Shown: positions 8,238 through 17,271 of the stretch, piece after piece | Numbering within the stretch: position 1 is the stretch's first letter | Layout of the letters: every line of letters starts with the position of its first letter | Assembly: GCA_017473605.1 (NCBI GenBank) | Contig: JAFUKM010000011.1 | Coordinates: 1 to 59,801 of the forward strand | DNA: 59,801 nucleotides | Direction: 5' to 3' | DNA from: Clostridia bacterium | GTDB taxonomy: Bacteria > Bacillota > Clostridia > Christensenellales > Borkfalkiaceae | Position numbers and translations under genes: made by a program | The notes under the pieces: model-generated | Seen by the model: the letters and a program-made list of their open reading frames with translations, nothing else | Databases searched by the model: none | What the model was told of the DNA's origin: nothing

Positions 8238-9080
8238 ACGTTTCTCGAACTTTTCCAAAAACGAGTGTTTTTCCCCGTCTTGTTTATATTCCGCTAGCGT
8301 ATCCAGCTGCACGTTATGAATACTTTGGAATATATTATTTTCTACGTTTGGATTTTCTTTCTTCAACTCCGCAATGAGCGCCTTTACCCGACGACGCGCC
8401 GAAAAGCTATCTTCATCCCCACCCGCAGTACGCGCCGTAAATTTACAAGCGCAGGCGATAAAGTCCAATCCGTTATATTCTTTCCACCGCAATATATCGC
8501 TTTCCAATACGCAATATAACGGGCGAATCAGCTCCATACCTTCAAAATTCGTGCTTTTAATTCTCGGCAACATACCTTGCACCTGTCCGCCGTACAGCAT
8601 GCCCATCACCGTCGTTTCGATAACGTCGCTCTTATGATGTCCCAACGCAATTTTATTGCAACCCAGCTCCTTGGCTTTTGCATATAAATGTCCGCGACGC
8701 ATACGCGCGCATAAATAACAAGGCGATTGCTCGTCCGCCGTTTCCGCCGCGGCGAAAATATCGCTTTCAAATACCGTAATCGGTATGTGTAACAACCGAG
8801 CGTTCTCTTCTATTTTCGCTCTGTTTCTCTCGTTATACCCCGGGTCCATAACTAAAAAGACCATTTCGAACGGCACTTCGCTATGCCTTTGCAATTCTTG
8901 CATGAGTTTGGCAAGCAACATACTGTCCTTTCCGCCCGATATACATACGGCTATTTTATCGCCCGTTTCAATCAATCGGTATTTCTTCACCGCCAACACA
9001 AAGGGTGACCATATCGTCTTTCGATAGGTCGTAATCAGCGAACGCTCGATTTCTTGATGTTTTTCCAATACTTTGGGCAT
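8232..9080 (-). CDS. ttcA: TtcA-like tRNA thiolation ATPase
   Basis: N-type ATP pyrophosphatase, 282 aa from the chosen start. The PP-loop is SGGKDS (residues 48-53), followed by a CYLC pair (121-124) and a further cysteine cluster (ACAC, about residue 209). TtcA enzymes use such cysteines to hold a [4Fe-4S] cluster and make 2-thiocytidine 32 in tRNA; close Firmicute relatives may modify other positions. TilS lacks this cysteine arrangement. I chose the ATG at 9080 because GAGAG precedes it and the family start fits; an in-frame upstream start would add 20 residues. It lies just upstream of yabP, where Bacillus has tilS nearby. Confidence 0.82.
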   Translation of the reverse strand: MPKVLEKHQEIERSLITTYRKTIWSPFVLAVKKYRLIETGDKIAVCISGGKDSMLLAKLMQELQRHSEVPFEMVFLVMDPGYNERNRAKIEENARLLHIPITVFESDIFAAAETADEQSPCYLCARMRRGHLYAKAKELGCNKIALGHHKSDVIETTVMGMLYGGQVQGMLPRIKSTNFEGMELIRPLYCVLESDILRWKEYNGLDFIACACKFTARTAGGDEDSFSARRRVKALIAELKKENPNVENNIFQSIHNVQLDTLAEYKQDGEKHSFLEKFEKRS

Positions 9081-9189
9081 ATATTTCTCTCTATTGGTTG
9101 CGATTTTCTTTATTATATCACATATTTTTCCAAATTGCAAGCATTTTTATCAAATAATACGAACATTTGTTTGTATTTTATACTAAAAG

Positions 9190-9218
9190 AATACCGACTG
9201 CAAAAAACAGTCGGTATT
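9190..9218 (-). terminator. Terminator after the small exported protein
   Basis: An 11-bp stem (9190-9200 and 9208-9218) with a 7-base loop lies just beyond the stop of the 9223-9630 gene. On the minus strand it is followed by a T-rich stretch. Confidence 0.7.
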
Positions 9219-9222
9219 GGCG

Positions 9223-9630
9223 TTATTTTTGTTGAAAGCGCAACGACAGCGTGCGCCACCCCAACTTTAATACGACGGAGATTTCCCCTTTTTCCAAAGG
9301 AAAATCGCGTTTGATTTCCGCTTTGCCGTTGAAGGTAAAACGAAAGGTATCTTTTTTTGTATCGTATTCGTACGTACCCGATTCCTCGTGCTTTTCTCCG
9401 TGTTTATCTTCATAACGCAAGACGAAAGTATTATCTTTACGCAAATCTAAAACAATATCAGAAAAATCCGATAAAAGATTTTTCTTACCGTACTCGGCTG
9501 TAATACATTCGTATTCGCCAAGATACGGTTTTGTAATATCGGTAAGCGTACTCGTTTGTAATGCGGAAAAAGAGAACAGCAAGGACGCTATGCCTGCAAA
9601 AATAGAACTTCTGATAGAACGTTTTTTCAT
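9223..9630 (-). CDS. Small secreted or membrane-tethered protein, unknown function
   Basis: 135 aa from the ATG at 9630. The N-terminus (MKKRSIRSSIF, then about 18 hydrophobic residues) reads as a signal peptide or anchor. The rest is polar and probably beta-rich (YLGEYECITAEYGKKN, DNTFVLRYEDKHG, ESGTYEYDTKKDTFRFTF), resembling a small beta-barrel of the lipocalin-like or DUF-type extracellular kind. I do not recognise the family. A longer in-frame start inside the yihY end is possible but would bury the signal. A CATACT hexamer ends exactly 6 bases before the ATG, with no clear Shine-Dalgarno site. Confidence 0.6.
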   Translation of the reverse strand: MKKRSIRSSIFAGIASLLFSFSALQTSTLTDITKPYLGEYECITAEYGKKNLLSDFSDIVLDLRKDNTFVLRYEDKHGEKHEESGTYEYDTKKDTFRFTFNGKAEIKRDFPLEKGEISVVLKLGWRTLSLRFQQK

Positions 9631-9658
9631 ACCGTCAGTATGTCGCTTGAAAAAAGTT

Positions 9659-10498
9659 TTATTCGCTGTTTTCCTGTTTTTTCCGTTTCTCCCGCTTTTT
9701 CCGCGCCTCTTTCTTTCTCTCCGCATTGATGTTTTCGCTATTGAATATAACGCCTGCGATAAAACAAATCATCAACACGTACAGCCAAAGCAAAAAAACA
9801 ATAATCGTTGTAAGCGCTCCGTATAGTTTGTCCATATTCGTAATTTTCAAATACACGGAAAATCCTGCAACGGCAACCACCCAGGCGGATACCGTAAGTA
9901 TCGTACCCAGTAAAAATTTACGCATGGGCGTTTTATATGGACATATATACATATTCAAAAGCCAAACGAGCGCAAAAGCAAGCACCAATAACAAGGAATA
10001 ATCGGCAATCCGTTCCCAAAAAGACGTAAAAAATCGGGAAAATAAAAACGTGCCCAGCGCAAAAACCGCTAAAAATATGATAAACATTAACATTATAATA
10101 AACGTGAGCGCAAGCGCGCCTACGCGCACGCGTATCCCCGGTCTTAATCGGTGGTAATCGTAAATAATTTCTCCGCTTCGACGCATTTGATAAAATAAAT
10201 TTGTAGAAGAGTATAACGTGCTCACGATTAGCACCACCGACACGCTGGTCGTCGCCGTTTTTGCTTCCTGTTGTACAAACGTAAAAATATTTTTGACCGA
10301 TTCGAATACAGGCAACTGTAAAACGCTATCCGTATCTATCGGCAATTTACCGATAAGCAGCGTCAGCCAAAAGGAAAGCGGCACTATCGACATAATAAAA
10401 AAGAACACGAGCGTACCTGCTACCGTCGTGTATTTTTTGCGGACGAGCACCCTATATTTTTCCCGAATAAACAAGTAGGCTTTTTTCACTCTTTCCAT
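9659..10498 (-). CDS. YihY/BrkB-family membrane protein
   Basis: 279 aa integral membrane protein of the YihY/UPF0761 family (formerly mis-called ribonuclease BN). It opens with a soluble helix and then FFFIMSIVPLSFWLTLLIG. It has about six hydrophobic segments, with the family-typical LYSSTNLFYQMRRSGEIIYDY stretch near residue 115, and ends in a highly basic tail. The biochemical function of the family is not established. It is flanked by the cysteine-rich protein upstream and the small exported protein downstream. Confidence 0.82.
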   Translation of the reverse strand: MERVKKAYLFIREKYRVLVRKKYTTVAGTLVFFFIMSIVPLSFWLTLLIGKLPIDTDSVLQLPVFESVKNIFTFVQQEAKTATTSVSVVLIVSTLYSSTNLFYQMRRSGEIIYDYHRLRPGIRVRVGALALTFIIMLMFIIFLAVFALGTFLFSRFFTSFWERIADYSLLLVLAFALVWLLNMYICPYKTPMRKFLLGTILTVSAWVVAVAGFSVYLKITNMDKLYGALTTIIVFLLWLYVLMICFIAGVIFNSENINAERKKEARKKREKRKKQENSE

Positions 10499-10542
10499 TT
10501 ATTCAGTATGCTCGTTTTTCCGCTTTTCAATCATAAAGGGAA

Positions 10543-10564
10543 AGCGGCGGATTTCTCCGCCGCT
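10543..10564 (-). terminator. Terminator after the cysteine-rich protein
   Basis: A 9-bp GC-rich stem (10543-10551 and 10556-10564) with a 4-base loop, 14 bases past the stop of the cysteine-rich gene. The following T-tract is short and interrupted. Confidence 0.6.
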
Positions 10565-10577
10565 CATTTTCTTTTGT

Positions 10578-10913
10578 TTAATCGTCGCAATCGCAACACG
10601 AATTGCAAGAATTACAGGAACTGCAAGAATTCCAAGTGCTTCCGTTGTTCGACGAGAACGCGCTACCGTTATTACAACCGCAGCTGTTGCACGAACAACC
10701 GCTATCCGTAGAGAACGTACTGCCGTTATTACAGCCACAACTATTGCAAGAGCAGCCGTTATTCGACCTTACGACAATATTGCCGTTGCAGTCGCGGCAA
10801 ACGCTCTGCGTGTTGCCGAAAAGAATATTCCAAAGACTGTTATTACAACCACAATTACAACCGCAATTACAACCGCAAGAGCTGCGATTGCTCCAATTAC
10901 ATCCATTACACAT
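10578..10913 (-). CDS. Cysteine-rich Asn/Ser/Gly repeat protein, unknown function
   Basis: 111 aa with 24 cysteines, the rest mostly Asn, Ser and Gly. The layout is an N-terminal CGCN run (residues 13-23), one short hydrophobic patch (SLWNILFG), a CRDC pair, two near-identical copies of GCSCNSCGCNNGS (about residues 53-65 and 70-87), and a Cys/Ser tail ending CCDCDD. AGAAGGA lies upstream of the ATG and a terminator follows, so it looks like a real single gene despite low complexity. It could be a cross-linked spore or surface protein or a metal binder; neither can be shown. Frames on the opposite strand are shadows of the repeat. Confidence 0.7.
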   Translation of the reverse strand: MCNGCNWSNRSSCGCNCGCNCGCNNSLWNILFGNTQSVCRDCNGNIVVRSNNGCSCNSCGCNNGSTFSTDSGCSCNSCGCNNGSAFSSNNGSTWNSCSSCNSCNSCCDCDD

Positions 10914-10950
10914 AGTACATCAATCCTTCTTGTGTATTTGAGAAAAATCT

Positions 10951-10966
10951 CATACTATATGGTATG
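10951..10966. promoter_or_regulatory. Inverted repeat in the cysteine-rich gene's promoter region
   Basis: CATAC and GTATG arms flank a 6-base centre, 38 bases before the start of the cysteine-rich gene. A -10-like TATAGT on the minus strand lies inside the repeat, so a bound regulator could block transcription. This is inferred from position only. Confidence 0.3.
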
Positions 10967-10969
10967 CAA

Positions 10970-11001
10970 AACGCCCTACCGTATGTTACAGTAAGGCGTT
11001 A
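10970..11001 (-). terminator. Imperfect hairpin downstream of the SPFH gene
   Basis: Inverted arms AACGCC(t)TA and TA(g)GGCGTT surround a 16-base centre with further pairing (TACTGT/ACGGTA). It lies 35 bases past the SPFH stop, and GTTTT follows on the minus strand. Confidence 0.45.
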
Positions 11002-11013
11002 TTTTTAATGCTT

Positions 11014-11029
11014 TGTTTCCCGTGAAACA
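11014..11029. other. parS-like centromere site
   Basis: TGTTTCCCGTGAAACA matches the bacterial parS consensus TGTTTCACGTGAAACA at 15 of 16 positions; only one central base differs. It lies between genes, just downstream of the SPFH gene. ParB/Spo0J-parS sites cluster around chromosome origins. The consensus is from memory of the Bacillus and Clostridia literature. Confidence 0.6.
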
Positions 11030-11035
11030 GGATTA

Positions 11036-12364
11036 TTATTGTATTGGCGGTGGCGTAGACAGATTTTCGAACAGCGATTTTATTTCATCTATGTCGCTTA
11101 TTTTCGCCCACCCCGACATACCGTTCTTCCAAACCAAACTTTCCAAAGAGATTTGACCGTTTTGAGCCATTTGTTGTAAGGTTTGTATATTATAAGGACC
11201 GCAAGGATGACCGTTAACGGCAACGTGATAATTTATTACGGGTAACGGCGGTGGAACAATATTTTGAGCATTGATATTCATCCCCGACAATGCGTTCCCC
11301 ATTGTTCCTGCAATATTTTGTCCAACCACACCACCAAGCGCAATGCTTGTCATTAAGGTGGCGGGATTAAAGCCTGCTCCACCCCCGCCAATATCGATAT
11401 TCCCTGCGCCGTTTTCGCCCATCTTTCCCAAAGCTTCCGCGCCTGCCACACCGATTTCCGCTTGTTTTTCCGTTTGATACGCGCCAAGATTGGTGGAACG
11501 GGTTGCCATACGTTGGGCGTACTGTCCTTCTTCTCGCTGAATACGTAACGTTTCCGCATAATTTTCAAGATTTGCCGCCGTTTGCGCTTGGATAGTTGCC
11601 GTAGTAATATCCTTTGTGATTGCCATAAGTTGACGATAACCGTTGCTCGATTTATCAATGTCAATAGCCCCGATGTCAACTCCTGATACGGTCACCCCAA
11701 AATCTTTATTTAAGCGTTCGGAAAGTTCCTTCTCGACCATATCGTTAATCATCGCCGTTTTCGTTTCAATATGTACGAGCGGAATATTGTATTTACTCGG
11801 TACGTTTGCCACCACGTCTTTTATGTAACGGCTTACCGTATCTTTGATTTGCTTTTGGAAATCTTCCAACGAAAAAGAATCCAATCTATGCAATTTTATA
11901 AAAGCGCGATAATCGGTAATTTGAAAGGTTATTGTGCCGCGTACCGCTACGGGCGCGCCAAAATCCGCAAAACGTGGGTCATAAATATCAAAATAAGGTA
12001 CAGCAAACTTTGTTTGAATTACATTTGCCAAATTAATGAAATAGATTTCCGCTTGAAAAGGCGATTTTCCGTCAAAAGCAAGACCTAATATGCTTGAAAA
12101 AACGGGAAAGTTTTTCGTTTTTATTGTTTCGTCAAACGGTCCAACGATAAAATCTTGCATTGTGCCGTCTTTTTGCTTATAGACGAAAGCCGCCACTTCC
12201 CCTTCTTTAACACGCAAAGAAGAACCCCAACGAATTTCATTTTCACGCTTATTCTCACCAAGCTCTCCACCGTTTGACCGCCATTTCCATATCAAATACG
12301 ACGGCTCGTCGCAACGAATAACGTCCGCAAATAATCCGCCATTTTTTCTTCCGAATAATGCCAT
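11036..12364 (-). CDS. SPFH-domain protein with C-terminal GYF_2 domain
   Basis: 442 aa. The N-terminal part reads as the SPFH/virion-core-like (YdjI-type) domain: it starts MALFGRKNGGLFADVIRCDEP, and GTITFQITDYRAFIKLHRL and the coiled stretch around residues 180-300 follow. A Gly-rich linker (about 300-340) leads to a GYF_2-type domain (PCGPYNIQTLQQMAQNGQIS, then LVWKNGMSGWAKI). Family members are membrane-associated scaffolds, often linked to envelope stress. AGGGAG precedes the ATG. It follows the zinc-ribbon gene by 19 bases, and both probably share the XRE-controlled promoter. Confidence 0.83.
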   Translation of the reverse strand: MALFGRKNGGLFADVIRCDEPSYLIWKWRSNGGELGENKRENEIRWGSSLRVKEGEVAAFVYKQKDGTMQDFIVGPFDETIKTKNFPVFSSILGLAFDGKSPFQAEIYFINLANVIQTKFAVPYFDIYDPRFADFGAPVAVRGTITFQITDYRAFIKLHRLDSFSLEDFQKQIKDTVSRYIKDVVANVPSKYNIPLVHIETKTAMINDMVEKELSERLNKDFGVTVSGVDIGAIDIDKSSNGYRQLMAITKDITTATIQAQTAANLENYAETLRIQREEGQYAQRMATRSTNLGAYQTEKQAEIGVAGAEALGKMGENGAGNIDIGGGGAGFNPATLMTSIALGGVVGQNIAGTMGNALSGMNINAQNIVPPPLPVINYHVAVNGHPCGPYNIQTLQQMAQNGQISLESLVWKNGMSGWAKISDIDEIKSLFENLSTPPPIQ

Positions 12365-12383
12365 ATTATTTCTCCCTATCCTT

Positions 12384-13112
12384 TTATTTCAACCAATATT
12401 TTATTTTCTTTTTATTTCTTTCTTGATAATCCAAAAACATTTTATCCGTAGCAAATAAAAGCGTTGCTTTTTCATAGGCTTGCTGGTATTTTAATGTCCA
12501 AGCTTCTATAATTCCTTCATGTTCGTCCATTTCTTGCATTGAAGACGACAAAAGTAAAAAGTCAAAAATTTCTTCTTTGCTGTTAGATATGGGGAAACCG
12601 ATAATCAACGAAACTTTTTGTTTTATAATTTCATTATCGTTATTCTTAAAAATCCCTTTTACTCTACGGCTTTCAATTTCGTCTAATTTTTTTGTTAATT
12701 CATCTACTGCTTTTACTTTTTCCACAACTTCAAATTCGTAATCGCAATAAGCGCATTGCATTTGTGAGCCGTCAATCGGCGCACCACAGCGCGGACATTT
12801 TTGTTCTTGGGACGAATTTTCCACGCTTTCTTTGCTTCCTGTCCCCGCCTTGTCCTCAAGGCTCGTTCCACACTCCGAACAAAATTTTGCATTTATATCC
12901 AATTTTGTACCGCAATGAACGCAAAATTTATGATTTTTATTTTCGCTTGACGGTAGCATTTTTTGCTCATCTTGCGTCACGGCAATATCTTGCTCCAATT
13001 CTTTTTTCTTCTTATTCTTTTCAATTTTTTTATCGATTATCTTTTTGCCCGCAACCACCCCCGTTACCGCAGCAACCCCGACGCCCGCAATAAACTTTCC
13101 AATCAATCCCAT
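12384..13112 (-). CDS. Double zinc-ribbon protein, unknown function
   Basis: 242 aa from the ATG at 13112, which has GGTGG just upstream. It starts with a glycine-rich hydrophobic segment (about residues 2-22) and a Lys-rich stretch. Two zinc-binding modules follow: CVHCG...CSECG (about residues 64-84) and CPRCG...CAYCD (about 108-126). The C-terminal half is helical and polar. Such zinc-ribbon proteins often sit beside SPFH proteins and may recruit them, but no function is established. The gene is driven by a near-perfect SigA promoter carrying an operator in its spacer. Confidence 0.72.
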   Translation of the reverse strand: MGLIGKFIAGVGVAAVTGVVAGKKIIDKKIEKNKKKKELEQDIAVTQDEQKMLPSSENKNHKFCVHCGTKLDINAKFCSECGTSLEDKAGTGSKESVENSSQEQKCPRCGAPIDGSQMQCAYCDYEFEVVEKVKAVDELTKKLDEIESRRVKGIFKNNDNEIIKQKVSLIIGFPISNSKEEIFDFLLLSSSMQEMDEHEGIIEAWTLKYQQAYEKATLLFATDKMFLDYQERNKKKIKYWLK

Positions 13113-13142
13113 TGTAACACCACCCATATTTTTGTTAATTAT

Positions 13143-13171
13143 ATTATACGATACAAATTTGTATTTGTCAA
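13143..13171 (-). promoter_or_regulatory. SigA promoter of the zinc-ribbon/SPFH operon
   Basis: On the minus strand TTGACA (13166-13171) and TATAAT (13143-13148) are separated by exactly 17 bases, a full consensus promoter. The 14-bp palindrome at 13151-13164 lies entirely inside the spacer. Confidence 0.85.
13151..13164. promoter_or_regulatory. Operator 1, probable XRE repressor site
   Basis: ATACAAATTTGTAT is a perfect 14-bp palindrome in the promoter spacer of the zinc-ribbon gene. It shares the form ATACA-N4-TGTAT with operator 2, centred 31 bp away (about three helical turns, the same face of the DNA). Confidence 0.65.
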
Positions 13172-13180
13172 GTAAAATAT

Positions 13181-13196
13181 TATACAAAAATGTATA
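13181..13196. promoter_or_regulatory. Operator 2, overlapping the XRE gene's -10
   Basis: TATACA-N4-TGTATA is a 16-bp inverted repeat. It overlaps the TATAAT (13193-13198) that is the likely -10 of the XRE gene, which fits autoregulation. Confidence 0.6.
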
Positions 13197-13204
13197 ATAA
13201 GAAT

Positions 13205-13417
13205 ATGGAATACACGTTTAAAAACAATCGAATTGCCGAACTTCGCAAGTCGTTCAATCTCTCACAAAGAAAATTGGCAGAAAAAATCGGTACGAGTCAA
13301 GCAAATTTGTCGCGCTGGGAACAAGGCTTAAACGAGCCGAGTATTATCGAGTGTTGGAAAATAGCCAATTTTTTTGACGTCAGTATCGATTATTTGTGCG
13401 GACGAAAAGATTATTAA
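13205..13417 (+). CDS. XRE-family HTH transcriptional regulator
   Basis: 70 aa single-domain Cro/CI-type regulator. The helix-turn-helix runs from about residue 15 to 45 (LSQRKLAEKIGTSQANLSRW), and the C-terminus is the common DVSIDYLCGRK form. It is transcribed divergently from the zinc-ribbon/SPFH operon. I chose the ATG at 13205: TATAAT ends 6 bases upstream and there is no Shine-Dalgarno site, so the message may be leaderless. An in-frame ATG at 13190 is the alternative. It probably represses both itself and the facing operon through the two operators. Confidence 0.85.
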   Translation: MEYTFKNNRIAELRKSFNLSQRKLAEKIGTSQANLSRWEQGLNEPSIIECWKIANFFDVSIDYLCGRKDY

Positions 13418-13420
13418 ATA

Positions 13421-13455
13421 AAAAATTCGACAGGTTCAATTCCTGTCGAATTTTT
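13421..13455. terminator. Shared convergent terminator, XRE gene and guaA
   Basis: A stem of about 13 bp (13422-13434 and 13442-13454, core TTCGACAGG/CCTGTCGAA) has A-runs on one side and T-runs on the other, so it can work in both directions. Confidence 0.85.
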
Positions 13456-13471
13456 TATTATTATGAAATAA

Positions 13472-14452
13472 TTACTCCCACTCAATCGTTCCGCAGGGCT
13501 TCGGCGTTAAATCGTACAACACGCGGTTGACGTTTTCCACTTCCGTCGTGATTCGCGCCGTGATTTTACCCAAAACATCGTAAGGGATTTCTTCTATTGT
13601 CGCCGTCATCGCATCCACCGTATTCACCGCACGGATAATAACGGGATATGCGTACGTACGCTTACCGTTCTGTACGCCTACCGAACGGAAATCGGGCACA
13701 GCCGTGAAATATTGCCATACTTTGCCTTCCAAGCCTGCTTTCGCGAATTCTTCACGCAAAATTGCGTCCGACTCTCTTACCGCTTCCAATCTATCGCGTG
13801 TGATTGCGCCAAGGCAACGAACGCCAAGACCGGGTCCGGGGAACGGTTGACGGTATACCATATCGTCGGGCAAACCGAGCGCGCTACCCACCACGCGAAC
13901 TTCGTCTTTATACAAGAATTTCAAGGGTTCTACAAGTTCGAACTGCATATCTTCGGGAAGTCCGCCTACGTTATGGTGCGCCTTTACTCCGTCGCTCTCC
14001 AAAATGTCGGGGTAAATCGTACCTTGCGCGAGGAAGGAAATTCCTTTGAGCTTGCTTGCTTCTTCGTCGAACACTTTAATAAATTCGCCGCCGATGATTT
14101 TACGCTTCTTTTCGGGTTCGGCAACGCCCGCCAAAAGTCCCAAGAAACGTTCGGTTGCGTCTACGTAGATAAGGTTTGCGTCCAGTTGTTTCTCAAAAAC
14201 TTCAATTACCTGTTCGCTTTCACCTTTACGCATAAGCCCGTGGTTTACGTGCACGCAAACGAGTTGTTTGCCCACTGCTTTGATAAGTAAAGCCGCTACA
14301 ACGGAAGAATCCACACCGCCGGAGAGAGCAAGCAAAACTTTCTTATCGCCCACTTGTTTACGAACGAGCGCAACTTGTTCTTCAATGAACGCGTCGGCAA
14401 GCGCTTTTGTGTTGATACGAGCCATACTTTCGGGACGTACGTTGTTTTCCAT
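13472..14452 (-). CDS. guaA: GMP synthase ATP-pyrophosphatase subunit, no glutaminase domain
   Basis: 326 aa, against about 515 for the usual bacterial GuaA. The ATP-PPase domain starts almost at the N-terminus, with the P-loop SGGVDS at residues 44-49. The C-terminal dimerisation domain is complete ([16 protein letters not shown]..., ending TIEWE). The class I glutamine amidotransferase half is absent, and no upstream frame in the window encodes it. It would aminate XMP to GMP with ammonia, or with a separate glutaminase subunit as in archaea. It is last in a guaB-thrH-guaA run. Confidence 0.9.
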   Translation of the reverse strand: MENNVRPESMARINTKALADAFIEEQVALVRKQVGDKKVLLALSGGVDSSVVAALLIKAVGKQLVCVHVNHGLMRKGESEQVIEVFEKQLDANLIYVDATERFLGLLAGVAEPEKKRKIIGGEFIKVFDEEASKLKGISFLAQGTIYPDILESDGVKAHHNVGGLPEDMQFELVEPLKFLYKDEVRVVGSALGLPDDMVYRQPFPGPGLGVRCLGAITRDRLEAVRESDAILREEFAKAGLEGKVWQYFTAVPDFRSVGVQNGKRTYAYPVIIRAVNTVDAMTATIEEIPYDVLGKITARITTEVENVNRVLYDLTPKPCGTIEWE

Positions 14453-14481
14453 ATATTTATTCTCCTAAGTTAAAAAATGTA

Positions 14482-15084
14482 TCAATCTAACACGGCTTTG
14501 ATAGCAGCAAGCAAGTCGTCGTATTCTTCATACGCAGGCAAATCGGGGTTATCCGCTTTGATTTTGTCCGTACTCTTGAACAAAAAGCCCGCTTTACTTG
14601 CTTTTATCATACCCAAATCGTTATAGCTGTCCCCTGCCGCAATCGTATCGTAACCAATCGATTGCAACGCTTTTACCGTTGCGTACTTGGATTTCTCCAC
14701 GCGCATTTTATAGCCCGTGATTTCTCCGTTTTCCGCCACTTCCAACGTATTGCACATCAACGTCGGAAAACCGAGTTTTGCCATAAGCGGCATACCGAAT
14801 TGCGTAAACGTATCGCTGATAATAATCACTTGCGTACATTTACGGAGCTCGTCCAAAAACGCTTTCGCTCCGTCAAGCGGTTCTATCTTTTCGATAATAG
14901 CGCGAATTTCGTTCAAACCCAAATTATGTTCTTTCAAAATCCCCAAGCGCCATTTCATGAGCTTATCGTAATCGGGTTCGTCTCTCGTCGTTCTCGTAAG
15001 CTCGGGAATTCCACTCGCCTTAGCAAACGCTATCCAAATTTCAGGCACTAAAACGCCTTCCAAATCCAAACAAACTACGTTCAT
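14482..15084 (-). CDS. thrH: Phosphoserine phosphatase/homoserine phosphotransferase, ThrH type
   Basis: 200 aa HAD-family phosphatase. Motif I is the ThrH-type DLEGVLVPE (residues 7-15, where other HADs have DxDxT), followed by IIISDTF (about 88-94), a lysine near residue 132 and AAGDSYNDLGM (about 150-160). ThrH hydrolyses phosphoserine and can pass the phosphate to homoserine, linking serine and threonine synthesis. It sits between guaB and guaA with short gaps (12 and 29 bases), so it is co-transcribed with GMP synthesis for no obvious pathway reason. Confidence 0.87.
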   Translation of the reverse strand: MNVVCLDLEGVLVPEIWIAFAKASGIPELTRTTRDEPDYDKLMKWRLGILKEHNLGLNEIRAIIEKIEPLDGAKAFLDELRKCTQVIIISDTFTQFGMPLMAKLGFPTLMCNTLEVAENGEITGYKMRVEKSKYATVKALQSIGYDTIAAGDSYNDLGMIKASKAGFLFKSTDKIKADNPDLPAYEEYDDLLAAIKAVLD

Positions 15085-15096
15085 AATCTCTCCTGA

Positions 15097-16581
<1,485 letters not shown>

Positions 16582-16619
16582 TTATTCTTCTTTTGTGATT
16601 ACTTATCCTAGTTACCCGA

Positions 16620-17258
16620 TTAGCCGTTCAATATAGAAAGCAGGTCGCTCGCATATTGATAATCTTCGCTTGCCGTATCCAATGTATTGCAAATTTCCAA
16701 TATCTTGGCTTTCACAGTCGCAACGGTATCCGTATCCCCCATTTTTACCGCCGTTAAAAACAAAATCGCCGCGGCGTTATTTTTTGGGAACGTACCGTGC
16801 AAGCCCGCAAACGCCGTCCCGACGGCTTCCGTCTTTTTACCTTGCGAATACTGCGCCATCGTTACTTGTCCGTAAACATACTGCTGATAGGAAAGCTCGA
16901 TTTTATCGCCGCTCTCCGCCGTTTCGTTTTGCGCGGCAATCTCGTCGTTGCGGATTTGACAATACGCGGTAAATTCGTCGTCCTCAATCAAATCCAAACC
17001 GTATTCTTCAATCATCTCCGCGTCTTCCAGCACAATGGACGTTTCCGTTGCAAACGCAACGTAATACACGTCGTCCGTTCTCTTATACGCACGAGAAGCG
17101 TATTTTACGCTCGATGCAGTCATACCCAAATCGTATGTAAGTTGCATCATCGTGCCGGGAAAAATCAAAGAAAGAGCAAGAAGCATAACGCCGAACAACA
17201 TCACAATGGATAATAACGTCGTCAAAACGGTTCGTAAAATGACTTTATCCATACGCAT
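16620..17258 (-). CDS. Membrane-anchored protein, unknown function
   Basis: 212 aa with one N-terminal hydrophobic segment (about residues 10-32) and a long helical, acidic outer part that resembles TPR-type helices (AVGTAFAGLHGTFPKNNAAAILFLTAV). I do not recognise the family. GGAGGGG lies 6 bases before the ATG at 17258, which decides the start. The gene has its own promoter (TTGATT-17-TAAAAT) with a 20-bp palindrome beside the -10. It lies just upstream of guaB, but guaB probably has a separate start of transcription. Confidence 0.7.
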   Translation of the reverse strand: MRMDKVILRTVLTTLLSIVMLFGVMLLALSLIFPGTMMQLTYDLGMTASSVKYASRAYKRTDDVYYVAFATETSIVLEDAEMIEEYGLDLIEDDEFTAYCQIRNDEIAAQNETAESGDKIELSYQQYVYGQVTMAQYSQGKKTEAVGTAFAGLHGTFPKNNAAAILFLTAVKMGDTDTVATVKAKILEICNTLDTASEDYQYASDLLSILNG

Positions 17259-17271
17259 ACGCTTCCCCTCC

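Noticed and set aside
10499-10738. A small minus-strand frame overlapping the cysteine-rich gene
   Set aside because: It is an out-of-frame reading of the repeats (Ala/Val/Arg-rich) and runs through the terminator hairpin.
10603-10941. A Leu/Gln-rich repeat frame on the plus strand
   Set aside because: It is the complement of the cysteine-rich repeat gene. The minus strand has a ribosome site and terminator, and the plus strand has neither.
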